Below are positions 1 through 13,082 of a DNA stretch of 64,000 nt, in pieces. The notes under the pieces are model-generated. The model was given only the letters and a program-made list of their open reading frames with translations. It was not told the origin of the DNA and ran no database searches. Location of the stretch: NCBI GenBank assembly GCA_035771175.1, contig CM069611.1, positions 17,681,366 through 17,745,365 on the forward strand, given 5' to 3'. This DNA is from Paratinospora sagittata. Its lineage: Eukaryota > Streptophyta > Magnoliopsida > Ranunculales > Menispermaceae. Numbering within the stretch: the stretch's first letter is position 1; the number at the start of each line of letters is the position of its first letter. The translations under genes and the position numbers were made by a program.

Positions 1-277
1 ATACAGCATTGCCGGGAGTGATTAGCAATGGGAACGCCAAGCTGAAACAAGCCGCAACAGCCCCAGATCTTCACGTTGATCCTCAGACAAAGAAGGCCAT
101 GTGGAAATGCTTGGCTCGGATGACATCAACTGCCAACAGTGGGATGAAAACTTCAGAACTGAATGACAAGAGGAAAGGAGATGACACGTTGCTGGTTAAG
201 GAACCAGCTCCTGGCAAAAAAAGAAAGGTGAACAGAAGGTACTTGACTGTTACGATGTATCGTGGAGGTTGGCGCGA
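1..277 (+). pseudogene. LINE piece 1: linker before the endonuclease
   Basis: Open frame from before base 9 to the break at 277. It is rich in charged residues, with a nuclear-localisation-like KKRKV about 70 codons in, and ends in a Trp-Arg-Asp stretch. Its frame continues on the far side of the 20-kb insertion, at 20679, into Gln-Pro-Arg-Gln-Glu-Gln and then a Cys-Trp-Asn-Val start. That order (basic linker, QPRxEQ, then WN-x-RG) is what I know from plant L1-like LINEs where the ORF1/linker meets the endonuclease. It is therefore read as LINE sequence and not as a host exon, although KKRKV and a GTAC at 239 could suggest an exon end. The left end lies outside the window. Confidence 0.6.
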
Positions 278-405
278 TGTAATACCCAGAGAAAATTGAA
301 TATGCACACCTTCTTAATCCAAAAATTCCCAGAGAAAGAAGTAATAACATATGCAAAGATCTCAGTTTCCATATCTTAACATCTCACATGAAAGAATCGA
401 AATTC

Positions 406-436
<31 letters not shown>

Positions 437-587
437 TATAGTCGAAATTCATCAACTGAAAAATAAAATTACACCAAAACACGCAAAGCTTAAAAATCAA
501 TAAAGGAAGATAAATAACATAATTCAAGAGCAAAATATTGCACAAATAAAACGATTTCCAGATAAACAGTGTAATACCCAGAGAAAA
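278..587 (+). repeat. Duplicated LTR start motif around a foreign segment (unit C)
   Basis: TGTAATACCCAGAGAAAA occurs at 278 and again, identical over 18 bases, at 570. Between them lies about 270 bp with no counterpart in the LTR of element A; it includes an A-run and a (TA)n tract near 405-440. The family-typical front (ACAAGATCCGGAAATCTCGC) begins just after the second motif. I do not recognise the segment. The same layout occurs in element A and in LTR E. Confidence 0.6.
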
Positions 588-936
588 AAAAAAGATTTCA
601 AACAAGATCCGGAAATCTCGCTGAGATCTCGCCGACATGTCGCCTGAAACCTCGCCGAGATCTCGCCGAAAATCTTTTGTTCTCGCTCTCTCTAAAACCA
701 AACGCGCGACTCTCTTCCTCTCGAAACCCTCTTATCTTCTCTGTTCCTTTCTTCCAGCGTACACCGCCACCGCCGCTCGCTTTCTTCTCTTCTCTTCCCA
801 TCTCGCCGCTGCAACCTCCGCCATTCGCCGCTGATCTCGCCGCCGCCCTCTCCTCCGCCACTGATCTTGCCGCTCTCTATCTCTCTTCTCTTCTCCGATC
901 TCTCGCCCCGCCTCGCCTCCGATGTCTCTCCTCTGA

Positions 937-1880
937 TGTAACCCCCTGAAAAAAAAAAAAAAAAAAAACTAAACTAATGAAAGGTCATGCCTCTACTGAA
1001 ATTTCCAGTAGCTTTTGAAAGAACAAAGATCAGCATCAAGCACTCATACTTTCATTCTCAAATCTCATAGAGATCTTCTGAATCTAATCTGCGTTTGGTG
1101 CTGTAGTTTTCCAATCCAATGCAACCACTGAAAAAAAAAAAAAAAAAGACTTTAAACAAGATCCGGAAATCTCGCCGACATGTCGCCGGGAATCTCGCCG
1201 AGATCTCGCCGACATGTCGCCTGAAACCTCGCCGAAAACCTTCGCATCTCACTCTCTTTAAACCAAATCGCACGAATTCACCCTCTCGAAACCCTCTTCT
1301 CTTCTCTCTTCCTTTCTTCCAGCGCACACCGCCGCCGCCGCTCTCTCCGCCACGGATCTCGCCGTCGCCGCCGCCCTCTTCTACGCCGCTGATCTTGCCG
1401 CTCTCTCTCTTCTCTTCTCCGATCTCTCGCCTTCGATCTCTCTTCTCCGATCCCTCGATCTCTCGCTCTCTGCAACTCGCCCTCACTCTCTTCTCCTTCT
1501 CTTCTTCTCTTTTCTTTCCCCTCTTCCTTTTTCTCTCTCTTCCCTGTTTTCTCCCCTGTCCGCCCAGCAACTCAAGAAAATCTCCTTCTCTTCTTCTCTT
1601 TTCTTTCCCCTCTTCCTTTTTCTCTCTCTTCCCTGTTTTCTCCCCTGTCCGCCCAGCAACTCAAGAAATTAGGTTTACTTTTTTTTTTTTTTTTCTTTCT
1701 CATTTCTTTTAAGCAACCATATGATATGTTATATAATACATTTCTATATATACATCATACACAATACCACATACATACTTCACTGTTTTTCTTTCTTCCA
1801 CCCTGCACTGCAACACATTTTATCTTTATTTTTATTTTTATTCTCTTTTTCTTTTCTTTTCTTTTAAACAATTAACATGT

Positions 1881-1948
<68 letters not shown>

Positions 1949-3780
1949 TATATCATATATACAATATCACACATACAAGTATATTTTATTATTTTTATTA
2001 TTTTTAAGCAACCAAAATGTTGTATAATATATTTATATATATATCATACATACAATACATTATTATTATTTTTTAAACATTGCAATTCAAGTATTAGTAT
2101 TATTTTTAAGCAATTAAGATGCTATATAATATATTTATATGTATCATACATTTTCTTTTTAACCAAGTGTTATTATTTTTTTTTTAAAAAAAAAAAACAT
2201 GACAATTCAAGTATTATCATTTTTTAGCAACCAAAATATCATGTAATATATTTATATATATATCATACATACAATACATTATTATTATTTTTTTAACCAT
2301 TGCAACTCAATTATTTAATTTTTTAGCAATCAAGATATTATATAATATATTTATATATATATATCACATATTGTATTATATCATGTTATACCATACACAT
2401 CATTATATCATATCACAAGGCACTATAATATGTTATTATATATATATATATATGTATATGTATATATCTCTACACTCATAATCGAGTAATTATATTAACA
2501 AACGTAATATACGTGTACAGGTTGAGGTTGATTACCACGCGTGACGAAGAATTTAAGTAATTTGGAATTTAGCGATTCAGGTGGGAATGATTCTAGGCTT
2601 TCATAATATTTTATTTTGATATATAGATAGGAATGTTAAATTAATTAGGTCCATAGTATTATTAGATTGATTATGCATGCCTATTGTACATGATTATATG
2701 TATGCAATGTTGTGATTGTTTAACCATAATGACATATGTGTTAACATGATTTTTATTCTGATAAAATGATAATTGGATGCATGAAATTCATGTGGTAGTT
2801 GAATTCATTTATAAATTATAATGCCTGATAATGAAATGTATGATTTGGAATATTGGCATAGTGAATGCGTGAACACTATTATAATTGATTTTGTAACATG
2901 ATACCATGTGTAGTGGAGTTGAATATGTTTTATGAATGCACTTAATATCGTGCTTATACCGTACGTATGGTGTGACATCACTAAAGAACACGATTAAGAT
3001 AAGAATCACACATATGGGGCAGTTATTCTAAGGAATATCGCCAATGTTCCAATTTTTTTTTTGGGTTGTGCCACCCTGAGTTTGATTTTCTAACGGTACG
3101 TGATTTGGAACGTGATGAAATTATCGACTCAAACAATTTAATGTTGCAACGATTAATGTGTGAAACTTGTTTGTAATGTTCTTGTGTATGTATCACAATA
3201 AAATATTGTAAATTGTTTAGATGACCCACTGGGCTTTCAAGCTCACCCCTATTTTTATATGCAGGTGCTTAGGAGAATAAAATTGCGAGTTCGTGACATA
3301 GTGCAGAGTAGTAGGGGTGGGTTAATTAATTAGTGTTATGGGACTGAATATTTTCATTTAATCTTTAAAGGTTTATTATTTAAATAAATTGTATTGATAA
3401 TTGAAATTCAATGAATGTTATTACGGTCAGTAAAGACCCTGTGATTTATTTCACGTGTGAATGCCTTGGAATAGAATTCATTAATTCTATTTGATGATTG
3501 TATTTTAATGTTGTGTCCATAATGGATGGACAAGGACAAGTACCATCGTATGAAGATAACAATTGTATGAAGAATTAAAGGTATTCGTTTATCTTAATCA
3601 GTAAGTTGGATGAAAGAATATAAACTCATAGTTTTGCAAATATTATTATTTATAAAATGGTTACGGGTTAAGATAGACGGATACGAGTAACGTCTCGATT
3701 TTCAGTGATACTTTATATATAAAAAAAATATTCATTATCTTACAAAAAAAAAATTTAGTTTTAAAAATCGGGGTGTTACA
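937..3780 (+). repeat. 5' LTR of element A
   Basis: Starts TGTAACCCCC and ends GGGGTGTTACA (2844 bp). Sections in order: an A-run and a short foreign segment to about 1115; repeat of the start motif near 1118; GC-rich CGACATGTCG-containing units; a pyrimidine-rich block holding a ~90-bp tandem duplication (about 1487-1666); an AT-rich block with a (TA)n run near 1890-1946; and a unique part with GATGACCCACTGGGC near 3222. Differences from the 3' LTR are a few transitions, microsatellite length and repeat-unit number. Confidence 0.92.
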
Positions 3781-3783
3781 GTT

Positions 3784-3795
3784 TGGTATCAGAGC
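3784..3795 (+). other. Primer-binding site, initiator tRNA-Met type (element A)
   Basis: TGGTATCAGAGC, three bases after the end of the 5' LTR. It is complementary to the 3' end of initiator tRNA-Met, the usual primer of plant Ty3/gypsy chromoviruses. Confidence 0.93.
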
Positions 3796-4029
3796 TTTAG
3801 GCTTCAGATCATGGGAAGTGTTACAACAAATTTTGAAAAGTTTAGTATCAGTGAGTAGGTATCAAATCTTTATGAGGTTAAGGTTCAACTTGAACTAGAT
3901 AAATATGCCGATTATAAATTTTATAACCTAATCCCGTGAATGAAAGTACAGTGGGTCTAACAAATTCAAAGCTTTTAGGATATCAGTTAGAGACGAGAAC
4001 TTGTATGAAAACTGTTTGGTTAGAATCTG

Positions 4030-4331
4030 AGATCAGGATGAATCTTTTATTCTTGGTTCCAAAGCGGTATGGGACGTGGAGGAATTTAAGGGTAATTGAG
4101 GAATCTTGATCTTGGAGACTAGCAGGCCATGTTTGGTGTATGACTAACAACTCTGGACGAGCTTGTATCGCTACGTTCAACTGGTATGGGACAGCTTGGA
4201 CATAGAGGATACCTGGGAAGCCTTAGTTGGTAGGACATTTGCGCATTGTTTGGGTGTATTGAAGTTTCTTTGTGGAAGCTTATATCACCGGGCTAGAGTG
4301 GTATGAGACACTTGAATACGGAGGGTATAAG
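4030..4331 (+). promoter_or_regulatory. Three leader stem-loops with a common GGTATGRGAC loop (element A)
   Basis: Three inverted repeats in the untranslated leader between primer site and gag. Hairpin 1 is 4030-4112 (loop 4066-4075, with outer arms AGATCAGGAT and ATCTTGATCT). Hairpin 2 is 4165-4212 (loop 4183-4192, arms starting GTATC and ending GATAC). Hairpin 3 is 4279-4331 (loop 4300-4309, arms CTTAT and ATAAG at the base). Arms differ between hairpins while the loop is kept, which suggests RNA structure. A role in packaging, dimerisation or translation is only inference. Pairing was read by eye. Confidence 0.65.
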
Positions 4332-4583
4332 TGAAAGCTTGGGAATTTTCTTTATACCATTGTTGTGTGGTATGTTGTTTGTTTGTTTGCTTGTTTTGTT
4401 TACATGTATCAAAACCAAATCCTGTACCCTGTGACAATCATGGATTGTCAAAATTTTATAAACCTTAGAAACTGAATCAATAGGATCATTTTATTTTCGA
4501 GAACTTAGAATTCTGAATCTAGAGTCACCCTAAACGAAAATAATTATCTCGTGTAGTACTAAAGATGAGTTGAAATTTTGTAG

Positions 4584-7500
4584 ATGGCTCCACCTCGAAG
4601 AATGAACACCAGGTCTGTGAGTGATCTCATAAGGGACACTGAACCTGCTGAGCAGACACAATCGACAACTGAATCTCAGCCGACGGAGCAAGAACATGCA
4701 AATCAAACAGTGAATGTTGACTCTGCTGGAACAGAGAACGTCCCACCTACAGCAGTTCCAACCCCTGGAATTATTTTGGGACCAGAGATGATGGCTGAAT
4801 TTGTGAGGCAAGTCGTGGAACAGGTGACCAGACAGATGCCTCAACCTCAACAGAATCCAACTATTGTGGTGCAGAATGAAACAGGAACTCGAAACATCAG
4901 GAGACCTGAAGAAAAGGAATGGGTCGATCAATTGAAAGATTTCCAACGTATGCATCCTTCGAAATTTGAAGGAAAACCAGATCCAAGGGAAGCTGACAAG
5001 TGGTTCCAGGAGGTCAATGAACATTTGGAAGTTCTGGGAGTAACTGGTCCAAGAATGGTGGAAATTGCTGCTCACCAATTCATAGGTGAGGCCAGACATT
5101 GGTGGAGAATGGTTAAAGAAAGTCCTACAGTGGATGTGAACACTATGACCTGGGCGACTTTTGAAGACATATTTTATGATAAATTCTTTTCCAAAGCAAA
5201 CAGAAAAGAACTACAATCTGAATTTGTGAGACTGATACAGAGGAGCATGACAGTGGCAGAATATGAGGCGAAGTTTATCGAACTTTCCAGATTTGCTCGT
5301 GAACTGGTCGCCAATGAACAGATGAAAGCTAGTAGATTTGCAGAAGGTCTCAAAATGGAGATTAGAAAGATAGTTGTTCCGATGAATCTGGAGACTTACA
5401 AAGAGGTAGTTGAACGAGCCCTGTTAGTAGAAAGAGAACTGAACCTACAAGAAACAATACGGAACAGGAACAAAAGGCCGCAAGGACAGAATTCTGATTA
5501 CCAGAGTAATCACAACAAGAGACAGAATCTGAATAACTTCGGTGGAAATAATAATAATTGGAACAGAAACAAGTTCAACAATGGGAACCAGTGGAACAGG
5601 GGACAAAATCACAACAACGGATCAGGAGGGTCTAGGCATAATGATGGACAACAGATGCAACAAAATAATATCCGTGCACCCCAACAAAATAGAAATCAAG
5701 TAGTAGATACAAGACTTTGCTTCAAATGCAACCGACCGGGTCATTTGGCACGAAACTGCACTGCGCAAGGAGTTCGACAAAATTTTCGTCCGGGCAACTG
5801 GCAGAACAACAACAATGTACAAGGACGAAATCAAGCCAATCGTCCAAGTTATAACCAGAACCAAATCCAAAACCAAAACCAAGGCAGAGTCTTTGCAATG
5901 ACAGAAGGAAATCCTGAACAAGAAGTTGATGCAAACGAAGTGGTGGAAGGTATATTCATTTTATTTCATGTTACAGTTAAAGTCTTGTTTGATTCTGGAG
6001 CATCAAGGTCTTTTATCTCTGAAAACTTAGCCAGGAAACTACAACTTTCTACTGTACCTTTATCTGTCGTTATGAAGATTTCAACTCCAGTAGGAGTAAA
6101 CGTCTCCACAACTGAAAAATGTAGTTGTGACCTTAGAATTAATGATAAGCTGATTTCAGCTGAATTGATACTCTTACCCATTAATGATTATGATGTAATC
6201 TTGGGTATGGATTGGTTATCTGAATACCAAGCCCAGATTGACTGCCTTCGAAAGAAGATTACCTTGCGATTACCTTCAGGAGAGCTGTTGAAAATCTATG
6301 GGGATAGAAACAAAATCCCGAGGAATATCATGTCCGCACTTCTCGACTCTGTGAATCAAAAAGAGGAATTCAAAACCCTAACAGAAGCCGAGTCTCTAAA
6401 GCCCTTGAGGAATTTAGAAGAGTACTTGGTGGTTAGAGATTTCCCTGAAGTGTTTCCCGAAGAATTACCAGGATTACCTCCTAAGCGGGAAATAGAGTTC
6501 AAGATAGAACTGTACCCTGGAACAGCCCCCATAGCCATGTCACCCTACAGAATGGCCCCTGGCGAATTAATAGAACTAAGGACCCAACTTGATGATCTTA
6601 GTGCGAAGGAATTTATCCAGCCGAGCCAATCACCCTGGGGGGCACTAGTATTGTTTGCCAAAAAAAAAGATGGGTCGATGAGACTGTGTATTGACTACAG
6701 AAAATTAAATCAAGTCACAGTCAAGAACAAGTACCCCCTTCCCAGAATAGATGATTTGTTCGATCAACTGAGGGGAGCAACTTGTTTTTCCAAGATCGAC
6801 CTAAGGTCCGGTTATCACCAACTTAGAATCAAAGAGTCAGACATACCGAAGACGGCATTCAGGACTAGGTATGGACACTTTGAATTCAGAGTCATGCCAT
6901 TTGGACTCACTAATGCACCAGCAGCATTTATGGATCTAATGAATAGGACGTTTAGGCCTCATCTAGACAAATTTGTAGTGGTATTTGTTGATGATATTCT
7001 GGTTTATTCGAAGACCCGTGAGGAACATCAGGAACACCTTACAGTAGTTTTGGAAACATTGAGGCGAAATGAATTGTATGCCAAATTTGAAAAATGTGAA
7101 TTTTGGATGAAGTCAGTCAAATTTTTGGGCCATGTAGTGTCATCAGAAGGGATATCCGTAGATCCAACAAAAGTTGAAGCAGTAATGAACTGGGAAAAGA
7201 CAAAGTCAGTGACAGAAATTAGAAGCTTTTTGGGACTAGCTGGTTATTATAGAAGATTTATTCTAAATTTTTCGAGACTAGCTGAGCCTATGACAAAGCT
7301 AACAAGGAAGGATGCCAAATTTAATTGGGATGAGAAATGTGAGAATTCCTTTCAGGAGTTGAAGAGACGATTAACCACAGCCCCAATATTGATCACTCCT
7401 GCAAGCGGAGTCGGTTATGTTATTTACACTGATGCTTCTAAGAATGGTCTTGGCGCTGTTCTGATGCAGGAAAGTAAAGTGGTTGCTTATGCTTCTAGGC

Positions 7501-9320
7501 AACTGAAGACTCATGAACAGAACTACCTGACTCATGATTTAAAATTGGCTGCTATTGTATTTTCCTTGAAGATATGGAGACACTATCTTTATGGAGAGAA
7601 ATTTGATTTATACTCTGATCATAAGAGCTTGAAGTACATCTATACACAAAAGGAGCTAAATTTGAGGCAAAGGAGATGGATGGAATTGCTGAATGATTAT
7701 GATTTTCAGCTGCATTATCACCCAGGGAAAGCCAACATAGTTGCAGATGCTTTAAGTCGAAAATCTTACAAGAATGATGCAGAAAAAGCTCAGATGTACC
7801 AATTGATTGAAGATTATAATTTGGGCGTACAAAAAGGTGACAATCATATTTTCTTATATAATATGAGCTGCAAGCCAGACCTACTACATCAAATTAAGGA
7901 AGGTCAAGCTCAAGATAGAAAATTGATAAAATGGGTGGCAGATGCACGAGCCAATAATGGAAATAAAAATTTCAAGATCGATTCAGAAGGGTTATTAAGG
8001 TTCAGAGATCGAATTTGTGTACCCAGAATTGAAGAAATTAAAACGATCTTATTTGACGAAGCACATCAGACAAAATATACTTTACATCCTGGTGGAGATA
8101 AGATGTACCAAAATTTGAAGAAAAACTACTGGTGGAAAGGTATGAAAAGAGATGTAGCCAAATATGTGTCTAAATGCCTTACATGTCAGCAAGTTAAGGC
8201 CGAACATAAAAGACCGTCTGGATTGTTACAACCTTTAGAAATCCCTGAATGGAAATGGGATAACATAGCAATGGATTTCGTCGGAGCTCTTCCTAGAAAT
8301 CAGAAAGGTGAGGATAAGGTTTGGGTAATTGTGGATCGACTTACTAAAGTGGCGCACTTCTTACCTATTAAATCCACAGATACGATTAGTAAACTGGGTG
8401 AGCTGTATGTTAAAGAGATTGTGAAGCTACACGGAGTACCCAAATCGATAGTGTCAGATAGAGATGCCTTATTCACATCTCAATTCTGGCAGAGCTTACA
8501 GCGGGAATTGGGAACCAAATTAACCATGAGCACCGCCTATCATCCTCAGACAGATGGTCAATCCGAAAGGGTTATTCAGATCTTAGAAGACATGTTGAGA
8601 GCTTGTGTACTGGATTTCAAGGGAAATTTGAGTAAATACTTACACCTAGCAGAGTTTGCTTATAACAATAGTTACCAGGCAAGTATACAAATGGCTCCAT
8701 ATGAAGCTCTATATGGACGACCATGTAGGTCACCACTGTGTTGGGCCGATTGGGAAGATAAGGTACTTACCGGACCTGATATGATAATGGAAATGAACGA
8801 AAAAGTGAGGATGATCCAGAAAAGGCTAGTTACTGCACAGAGCAAGCAGAAGAGCTACACAGATAAGAGGCGCCGACCTCTAGAGTTCCAAAAAGGTGAT
8901 AAGGTATTTCTGAGAATAAGCCCTCAAAAAGGCATCATGAGGTTTGGTAAGAAAGGGAAGTTATCGCCGCGATTCATCGGTCCGTTCAAGATCAGCGATC
9001 GAATTGGTGAGAATGCTTACAAACTAGAGTTACCAACTAGTTTATCCTCCATTCACAACGTATTCCATGTATCGATGTTGCGAAAATATGAACCAGACCC
9101 TTCCCACACCATCGATTGGAAAGACGTGAAAGTACAAGCTGATGCCACCTATGAAGAAGGACCTTTACAGATCCTAGATTGGAAAGTTCATAGCTTGAGG
9201 AACAAAGACATTCCATTAGTTAAAGTATTGTGGAAGCATCATGGAGTTGAAGAAGCCACTTGGGAACCTGAAAATGAATTGAAAGCCAAATACGCCGACT
9301 TATTCCAAAGAACACTCTAG
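4584..9320 (+). CDS. Gag-Pol polyprotein, Ty3/gypsy chromovirus
   Basis: A 1578-aa uninterrupted polyprotein. Order: gag domain about residues 110-290; Asn/Gln-rich linker; CCHC zinc knuckle about 378-392; aspartic protease with DSGA at about 470; reverse transcriptase about 640-870 with FVDD at 801-804; RNase H with TDAS near 950; integrase zinc finger (HHCC) about 1150-1205; DDE core with Asp near 1232 and Asp near 1293 and the Glu of a GQSE motif near 1325; C-terminal chromodomain about 1515-1575. It makes the virus-like particle and copies and integrates the element. The start is the first ATG after the structured leader and begins the gag-like sequence. Every catalytic motif looked for is present, so it appears functional. 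Confidence 0.95.
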   Translation: MAPPRRMNTRSVSDLIRDTEPAEQTQSTTESQPTEQEHANQTVNVDSAGTENVPPTAVPTPGIILGPEMMAEFVRQVVEQVTRQMPQPQQNPTIVVQNETGTRNIRRPEEKEWVDQLKDFQRMHPSKFEGKPDPREADKWFQEVNEHLEVLGVTGPRMVEIAAHQFIGEARHWWRMVKESPTVDVNTMTWATFEDIFYDKFFSKANRKELQSEFVRLIQRSMTVAEYEAKFIELSRFARELVANEQMKASRFAEGLKMEIRKIVVPMNLETYKEVVERALLVERELNLQETIRNRNKRPQGQNSDYQSNHNKRQNLNNFGGNNNNWNRNKFNNGNQWNRGQNHNNGSGGSRHNDGQQMQQNNIRAPQQNRNQVVDTRLCFKCNRPGHLARNCTAQGVRQNFRPGNWQNNNNVQGRNQANRPSYNQNQIQNQNQGRVFAMTEGNPEQEVDANEVVEGIFILFHVTVKVLFDSGASRSFISENLARKLQLSTVPLSVVMKISTPVGVNVSTTEKCSCDLRINDKLISAELILLPINDYDVILGMDWLSEYQAQIDCLRKKITLRLPSGELLKIYGDRNKIPRNIMSALLDSVNQKEEFKTLTEAESLKPLRNLEEYLVVRDFPEVFPEELPGLPPKREIEFKIELYPGTAPIAMSPYRMAPGELIELRTQLDDLSAKEFIQPSQSPWGALVLFAKKKDGSMRLCIDYRKLNQVTVKNKYPLPRIDDLFDQLRGATCFSKIDLRSGYHQLRIKESDIPKTAFRTRYGHFEFRVMPFGLTNAPAAFMDLMNRTFRPHLDKFVVVFVDDILVYSKTREEHQEHLTVVLETLRRNELYAKFEKCEFWMKSVKFLGHVVSSEGISVDPTKVEAVMNWEKTKSVTEIRSFLGLAGYYRRFILNFSRLAEPMTKLTRKDAKFNWDEKCENSFQELKRRLTTAPILITPASGVGYVIYTDASKNGLGAVLMQESKVVAYASRQLKTHEQNYLTHDLKLAAIVFSLKIWRHYLYGEKFDLYSDHKSLKYIYTQKELNLRQRRWMELLNDYDFQLHYHPGKANIVADALSRKSYKNDAEKAQMYQLIEDYNLGVQKGDNHIFLYNMSCKPDLLHQIKEGQAQDRKLIKWVADARANNGNKNFKIDSEGLLRFRDRICVPRIEEIKTILFDEAHQTKYTLHPGGDKMYQNLKKNYWWKGMKRDVAKYVSKCLTCQQVKAEHKRPSGLLQPLEIPEWKWDNIAMDFVGALPRNQKGEDKVWVIVDRLTKVAHFLPIKSTDTISKLGELYVKEIVKLHGVPKSIVSDRDALFTSQFWQSLQRELGTKLTMSTAYHPQTDGQSERVIQILEDMLRACVLDFKGNLSKYLHLAEFAYNNSYQASIQMAPYEALYGRPCRSPLCWADWEDKVLTGPDMIMEMNEKVRMIQKRLVTAQSKQKSYTDKRRRPLEFQKGDKVFLRISPQKGIMRFGKKGKLSPRFIGPFKISDRIGENAYKLELPTSLSSIHNVFHVSMLRKYEPDPSHTIDWKDVKVQADATYEEGPLQILDWKVHSLRNKDIPLVKVLWKHHGVEEATWEPENELKAKYADLFQRTL

Positions 9321-9410
9321 GTTTCGAGATACAACTGGTCAACAGTGGAAAAGTTAAACGTCAGCAAGCAAGTAAGCTTATACTTTAAGTTCGGGACGAA
9401 ATTTCTTTTA

Positions 9411-9422
9411 AGACGGGAAGAA
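9411..9422 (+). other. Polypurine tract of element A
   Basis: AGACGGGAAGAA directly before the 3' LTR primes plus-strand synthesis. It lies about 90 bp after the gag-pol stop, next to the phrase GGGACGAAATTTCTTTTAAG that commonly precedes this tract in Del/Tekay elements. Confidence 0.8.
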
Positions 9423-12313
9423 TGTAACCCCTTGAAAAAAAAAAAAAAAAAAAAAAAACTAAACTAATGAAAGGTCATGCCTCTACTGAAATTTCCAGTA
9501 GCTTTTGAAAGAACAAAGATCAGCATCAAGCACTCATACTTTCATTCTCAAATCTCATAGAGATCTTCTGAATCTAATCTGCGTTTGGTGCTGTAGTTTT
9601 CCAATCCAATGTAACCACTAAAAAAAAAAAAAAAGACTTTAAACAATATCCGGAAATCTCGCCGAGATCTCGCCGACATGTCGCCGGGAATCTCGCCGAC
9701 ATGTCGCCGGGAATCTCGCCGACATGTCGCCGGGAACCTCGCCGAGATCTCGCCGAAAACCTTCGCATCTCACTCTCTTTAAACCAAATCGCACGACTTC
9801 ACCCTCTCGAAACCCTCTTCTCTTCTCTCTTCCTTTCTTCCAGCGCACACCGCCGCCGCCGCTCTCTCCGCCACGGATCTCGCCGTCGCCGCCGCCCTCT
9901 TCTACGCCGCTGATCTTGCCGCTCTCTCTCTTCTCTTCGCCGATCTCTCGCCTTCGATCTCTCGATCTCTCGCTCTCTGCAACTCGCCCTCACTCTCTTC
10001 TCCTTCTCTTCTTCTCTTTTCTTTCCCCTCTTCCTTTTTCTCTCTCTTCCCTGTTTTCTCCCCTGTCCGCCCAGCAACTCAAGAAAATCTCCTTCTCTTC
10101 TTCTCTTTTCTTTCCCCTCTTCCTTTTTCTCTCTCTTCCCTGTTTTCTCCCCTGTCCGCCCAGCAACTCAAGAAATTAGGTTTACTTTATTTTATTTTTT
10201 TTTCTTTCTCATTTCTTTTAAGCAACCATATGATATGTTATATAATACATTTCTATATATACATCATACACAATACCACATACATACTTCACTGTTTTGC
10301 TTTCTTCCACCCTGCACTGCAACACATTTTATCTTTATTTTTATTTTTATTCTCTTTTTCTTTTCTTTTCTTTTAAACAATTAACATGTTATATAATATA
10401 TATATATATCATATATCATATATACAATATCACACATACAAGTGTATTTTATTATTTTTATTATTTTTAAGCAACCAAAATGTTGTATAATATATTTATA
10501 TATATATCATACATACAATACATTATTATTTTTTTTTAAACATTGCAATTCAAATATTAGTATTATTTTTAAGCAATCAAGATGCTCTATAATATATTTA
10601 TATGTATCATACATTTTCTTTTTAACCAAGTGTTATTATTTTTTTTAAAAAAAAAAAACATGACAATTCAAGTATTATCATTTTTTGGCAACCAAAATAT
10701 CATGTAATATATTTATATATATATCATACATACAATACGTTATTATTATTTTTTTAACCATTGCAACTCAATTATTTAATTTTTTAGCAATCAAGATATT
10801 ATATAATATATTTATATGTATCATACATATTTTTTTACCAAGTGTTATTATTTTTTTTAGCAACCAAAATGTTATATAATATATTTATATATATATATCA
10901 CATATTGTATTATATCATGTTATACCAAACACATCATTATATCATATCACAAGGCACTATAATATGTTATTATATATATATACATGTATATGTATATATC
11001 TCTACACTCATAATCGAGTAATTATATTAACAAACGTAATATACGTGTACAGGTTGAGGTTGATTACCACGCGTGACGAAGAATTTAAGTAATTTGGAAT
11101 TTAGCGATTCAGGTGGGAATGATTCTAGGCTTTCATAATATTTTATTTTGATATATAGATAGGAATGTTAAATTAATTAGGTCCATAGTATTATTAGATT
11201 GATTATGCATGCCTATTGTACATGATTATATGTATGCAATGTTGTGATTGTTTAACTATAATGACATGTGTGTTAACATGATTTTTATTCTGATAAAATG
11301 ATAATTGGATGCATGAAATTCATGTGGTAGTTGAATTCATTTATAAATTATAATGCCTGATAATGAAATGTATGATTTGGAATATTGGCATAGTGAATGC
11401 GTGAACACTATTATAATTGATTTTGTAACATGATACCATGTGTAGTGGAGTTGAATATGTTTTATGAATGCACTTAATATCGTGCTTATACCGTACGTAT
11501 GGTCTGACATCACTAAAGAACACGATTAAGATAAGAATCACACATATGGGGTCGTTATTCTAAGGAATATCGCCAATGTTCCAATTTTTTTTTTGGGTTG
11601 TGCCACCCTGAGTTTGATTTTCTAACGGTACGTGATTTGGAACGTGATGAAATTATCGACTCAAACAATTTAATGTTGCAACGATTAATGTGTGAAACTT
11701 GTTTGTAATGTTCTTGTGTATGTATCACAATAAAATATTGTAAATTGTTTAGATGACCCACTGGGCTTTCAAGCTCACCCCTATTTTTATATGCAGGTGC
11801 TTAGGAGAATAAAATTGCGAGTTCGTGACATAGTGCAGAGTAGTAGGGGTGGGTTAATTAATTAGTGTTATGGGACTGAATATTTTCATTTAATCTTTAA
11901 AGGTTTATTATTTAAATGAATTGTATTGATAATTGAAATTCAATGAATGTTATTACGGTCAGTAAAGACCCTGTGATTTATTTCATGTGTGAATGCCTTG
12001 GAATAGAATTCATTAATTCTATTTGATGATTGTATTTTAATGTTGTGTCCATAATGGATGGACAAGGACAAGTACCATCGTATGAAGATAACAATTGTAT
12101 GAAGAATTAAAGGTATTCGTTTATCTTAATCAGTAAGTTGGATGAAAGAATATAAACTCATAGTTTTGCAAATATTATTATTTATAAAATGGTTACGGGT
12201 TAAGATAGACGGATACGAGTAACGTCTCGATTTTCAGTGATACTTTATATATAAAAAAAAATATTCATTATCTTACAAAAAAAAAAATTAGTTTTGAAAA
12301 TCGGGGTGTTACA
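9423..12313 (+). repeat. 3' LTR of element A
   Basis: 2891 bp, the same layout as the 5' LTR. The GC-rich CGACATGTCG unit occurs three times at a 23-bp spacing (9675, 9698, 9721), against two less regular copies (1177, 1211) in the 5' LTR. The (TA)n run is shorter, and one additional AT-rich unit lies near 10800-10880. Single-base differences I noticed include CACGTG to CATGTG near 11985. Otherwise the copies match closely. Confidence 0.92.
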
Positions 12314-12965
12314 TCTGATCTCTCAATCTCTCGCTCCCGATCTCTCGAACTTCCGATCTTTCGCTCTCGGTCTGAATCTCTCTTCTCTATCTTTCTTTTC
12401 TCATTTCTATTCATTCTCTCTATTTCCTTTGTTTTCCCACGCCACCAACACCACACTGATAACGCCTCATGCCTCATTTCTTGTTCACTCATTATTCCAT
12501 TTTTATGTATTTTTTTTTTATAAAAACGTCCAATAGCACATCACTTAACATTATATATTATATTCTTCTTCACTTCATATCACTTCATTTTAATAGTATA
12601 TATTATATCCTTCTTCACTTCATTATTCTATTTTAATATATATATATATAAACGTCCAATATCACATATCACTTCATTTTAATATTATATATTATATTAT
12701 ATATTACACTTCTCAAACCCACCACACATTATATTATATTATATCATATTAACACATATTACATATTATATTATATATCACACTTTTTAAAACCACTACA
12801 CCTTATATATATATATATCATACATACAATATCACACATACAAGTGTATTTTATTATTTTATTATTTTTAAGCAATCAAAATGTTGTATAATATATTTAT
12901 GTGTATCATGCATTTTTAACCAAGTGTTATTATTTTTTTGAAGCAATCAAAATGTTATATAATAC

Positions 12966-13001
<36 letters not shown>

Positions 13002-13082
13002 TACATACAATACGTTATTATTATTTTTTTTTTAACCATTGCAACGGAATTATTTATTTTTAGCAATCAAGATATTATATAA
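12314..13082 (+). repeat. Continuation of the outer LTR (unit C)
   Basis: The pyrimidine-rich LTR front resumes after the TCTGA duplication. It then becomes AT-rich, with two approximate repeats of a cttcacttcat...ttttaatat unit near 12565-12680 and (TA) runs. The stretch ends in GATATTATATAA at the insertion point of element B. No coding capacity. Confidence 0.7.

Larger units (their letters stand above)
937..12313 (+). mobile_element. Complete Ty3/gypsy chromovirus (element A, Tekay/Del-like)
   Basis: Full-length LTR retrotransposon: 5' LTR 937-3780, tRNA-Met primer site 3784-3795, leader, one gag-pol frame 4584-9320, purine tract 9411-9422 and 3' LTR 9423-12313. TCTGA flanks it on both sides (932-936 and 12314-12318). 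It sits inside the LTR of unit C, a relative of its own LTR. The open frame and near-identical LTRs mark it as young and possibly still capable of movement. The clade call rests on the integrase followed by a C-terminal chromodomain. Confidence 0.93.

Noticed and set aside
9..277. Host gene exon with a nuclear localisation signal and a GTAC donor at 239
   Set aside because: The frame continues across the 20-kb insertion into the start motif of a LINE endonuclease, so LINE origin explains more.
1119..1712. 197-codon ORF and its minus-strand mirror in the LTR of element A
   Set aside because: Lies in low-complexity pyrimidine-rich LTR sequence, repeats in the other LTR with frame changes, and has no domain-like composition.
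5622..5934. Minus-strand ORFs within gag-pol of element A
   Set aside because: Opposite-strand shadows of the Asn/Gln-rich gag linker.
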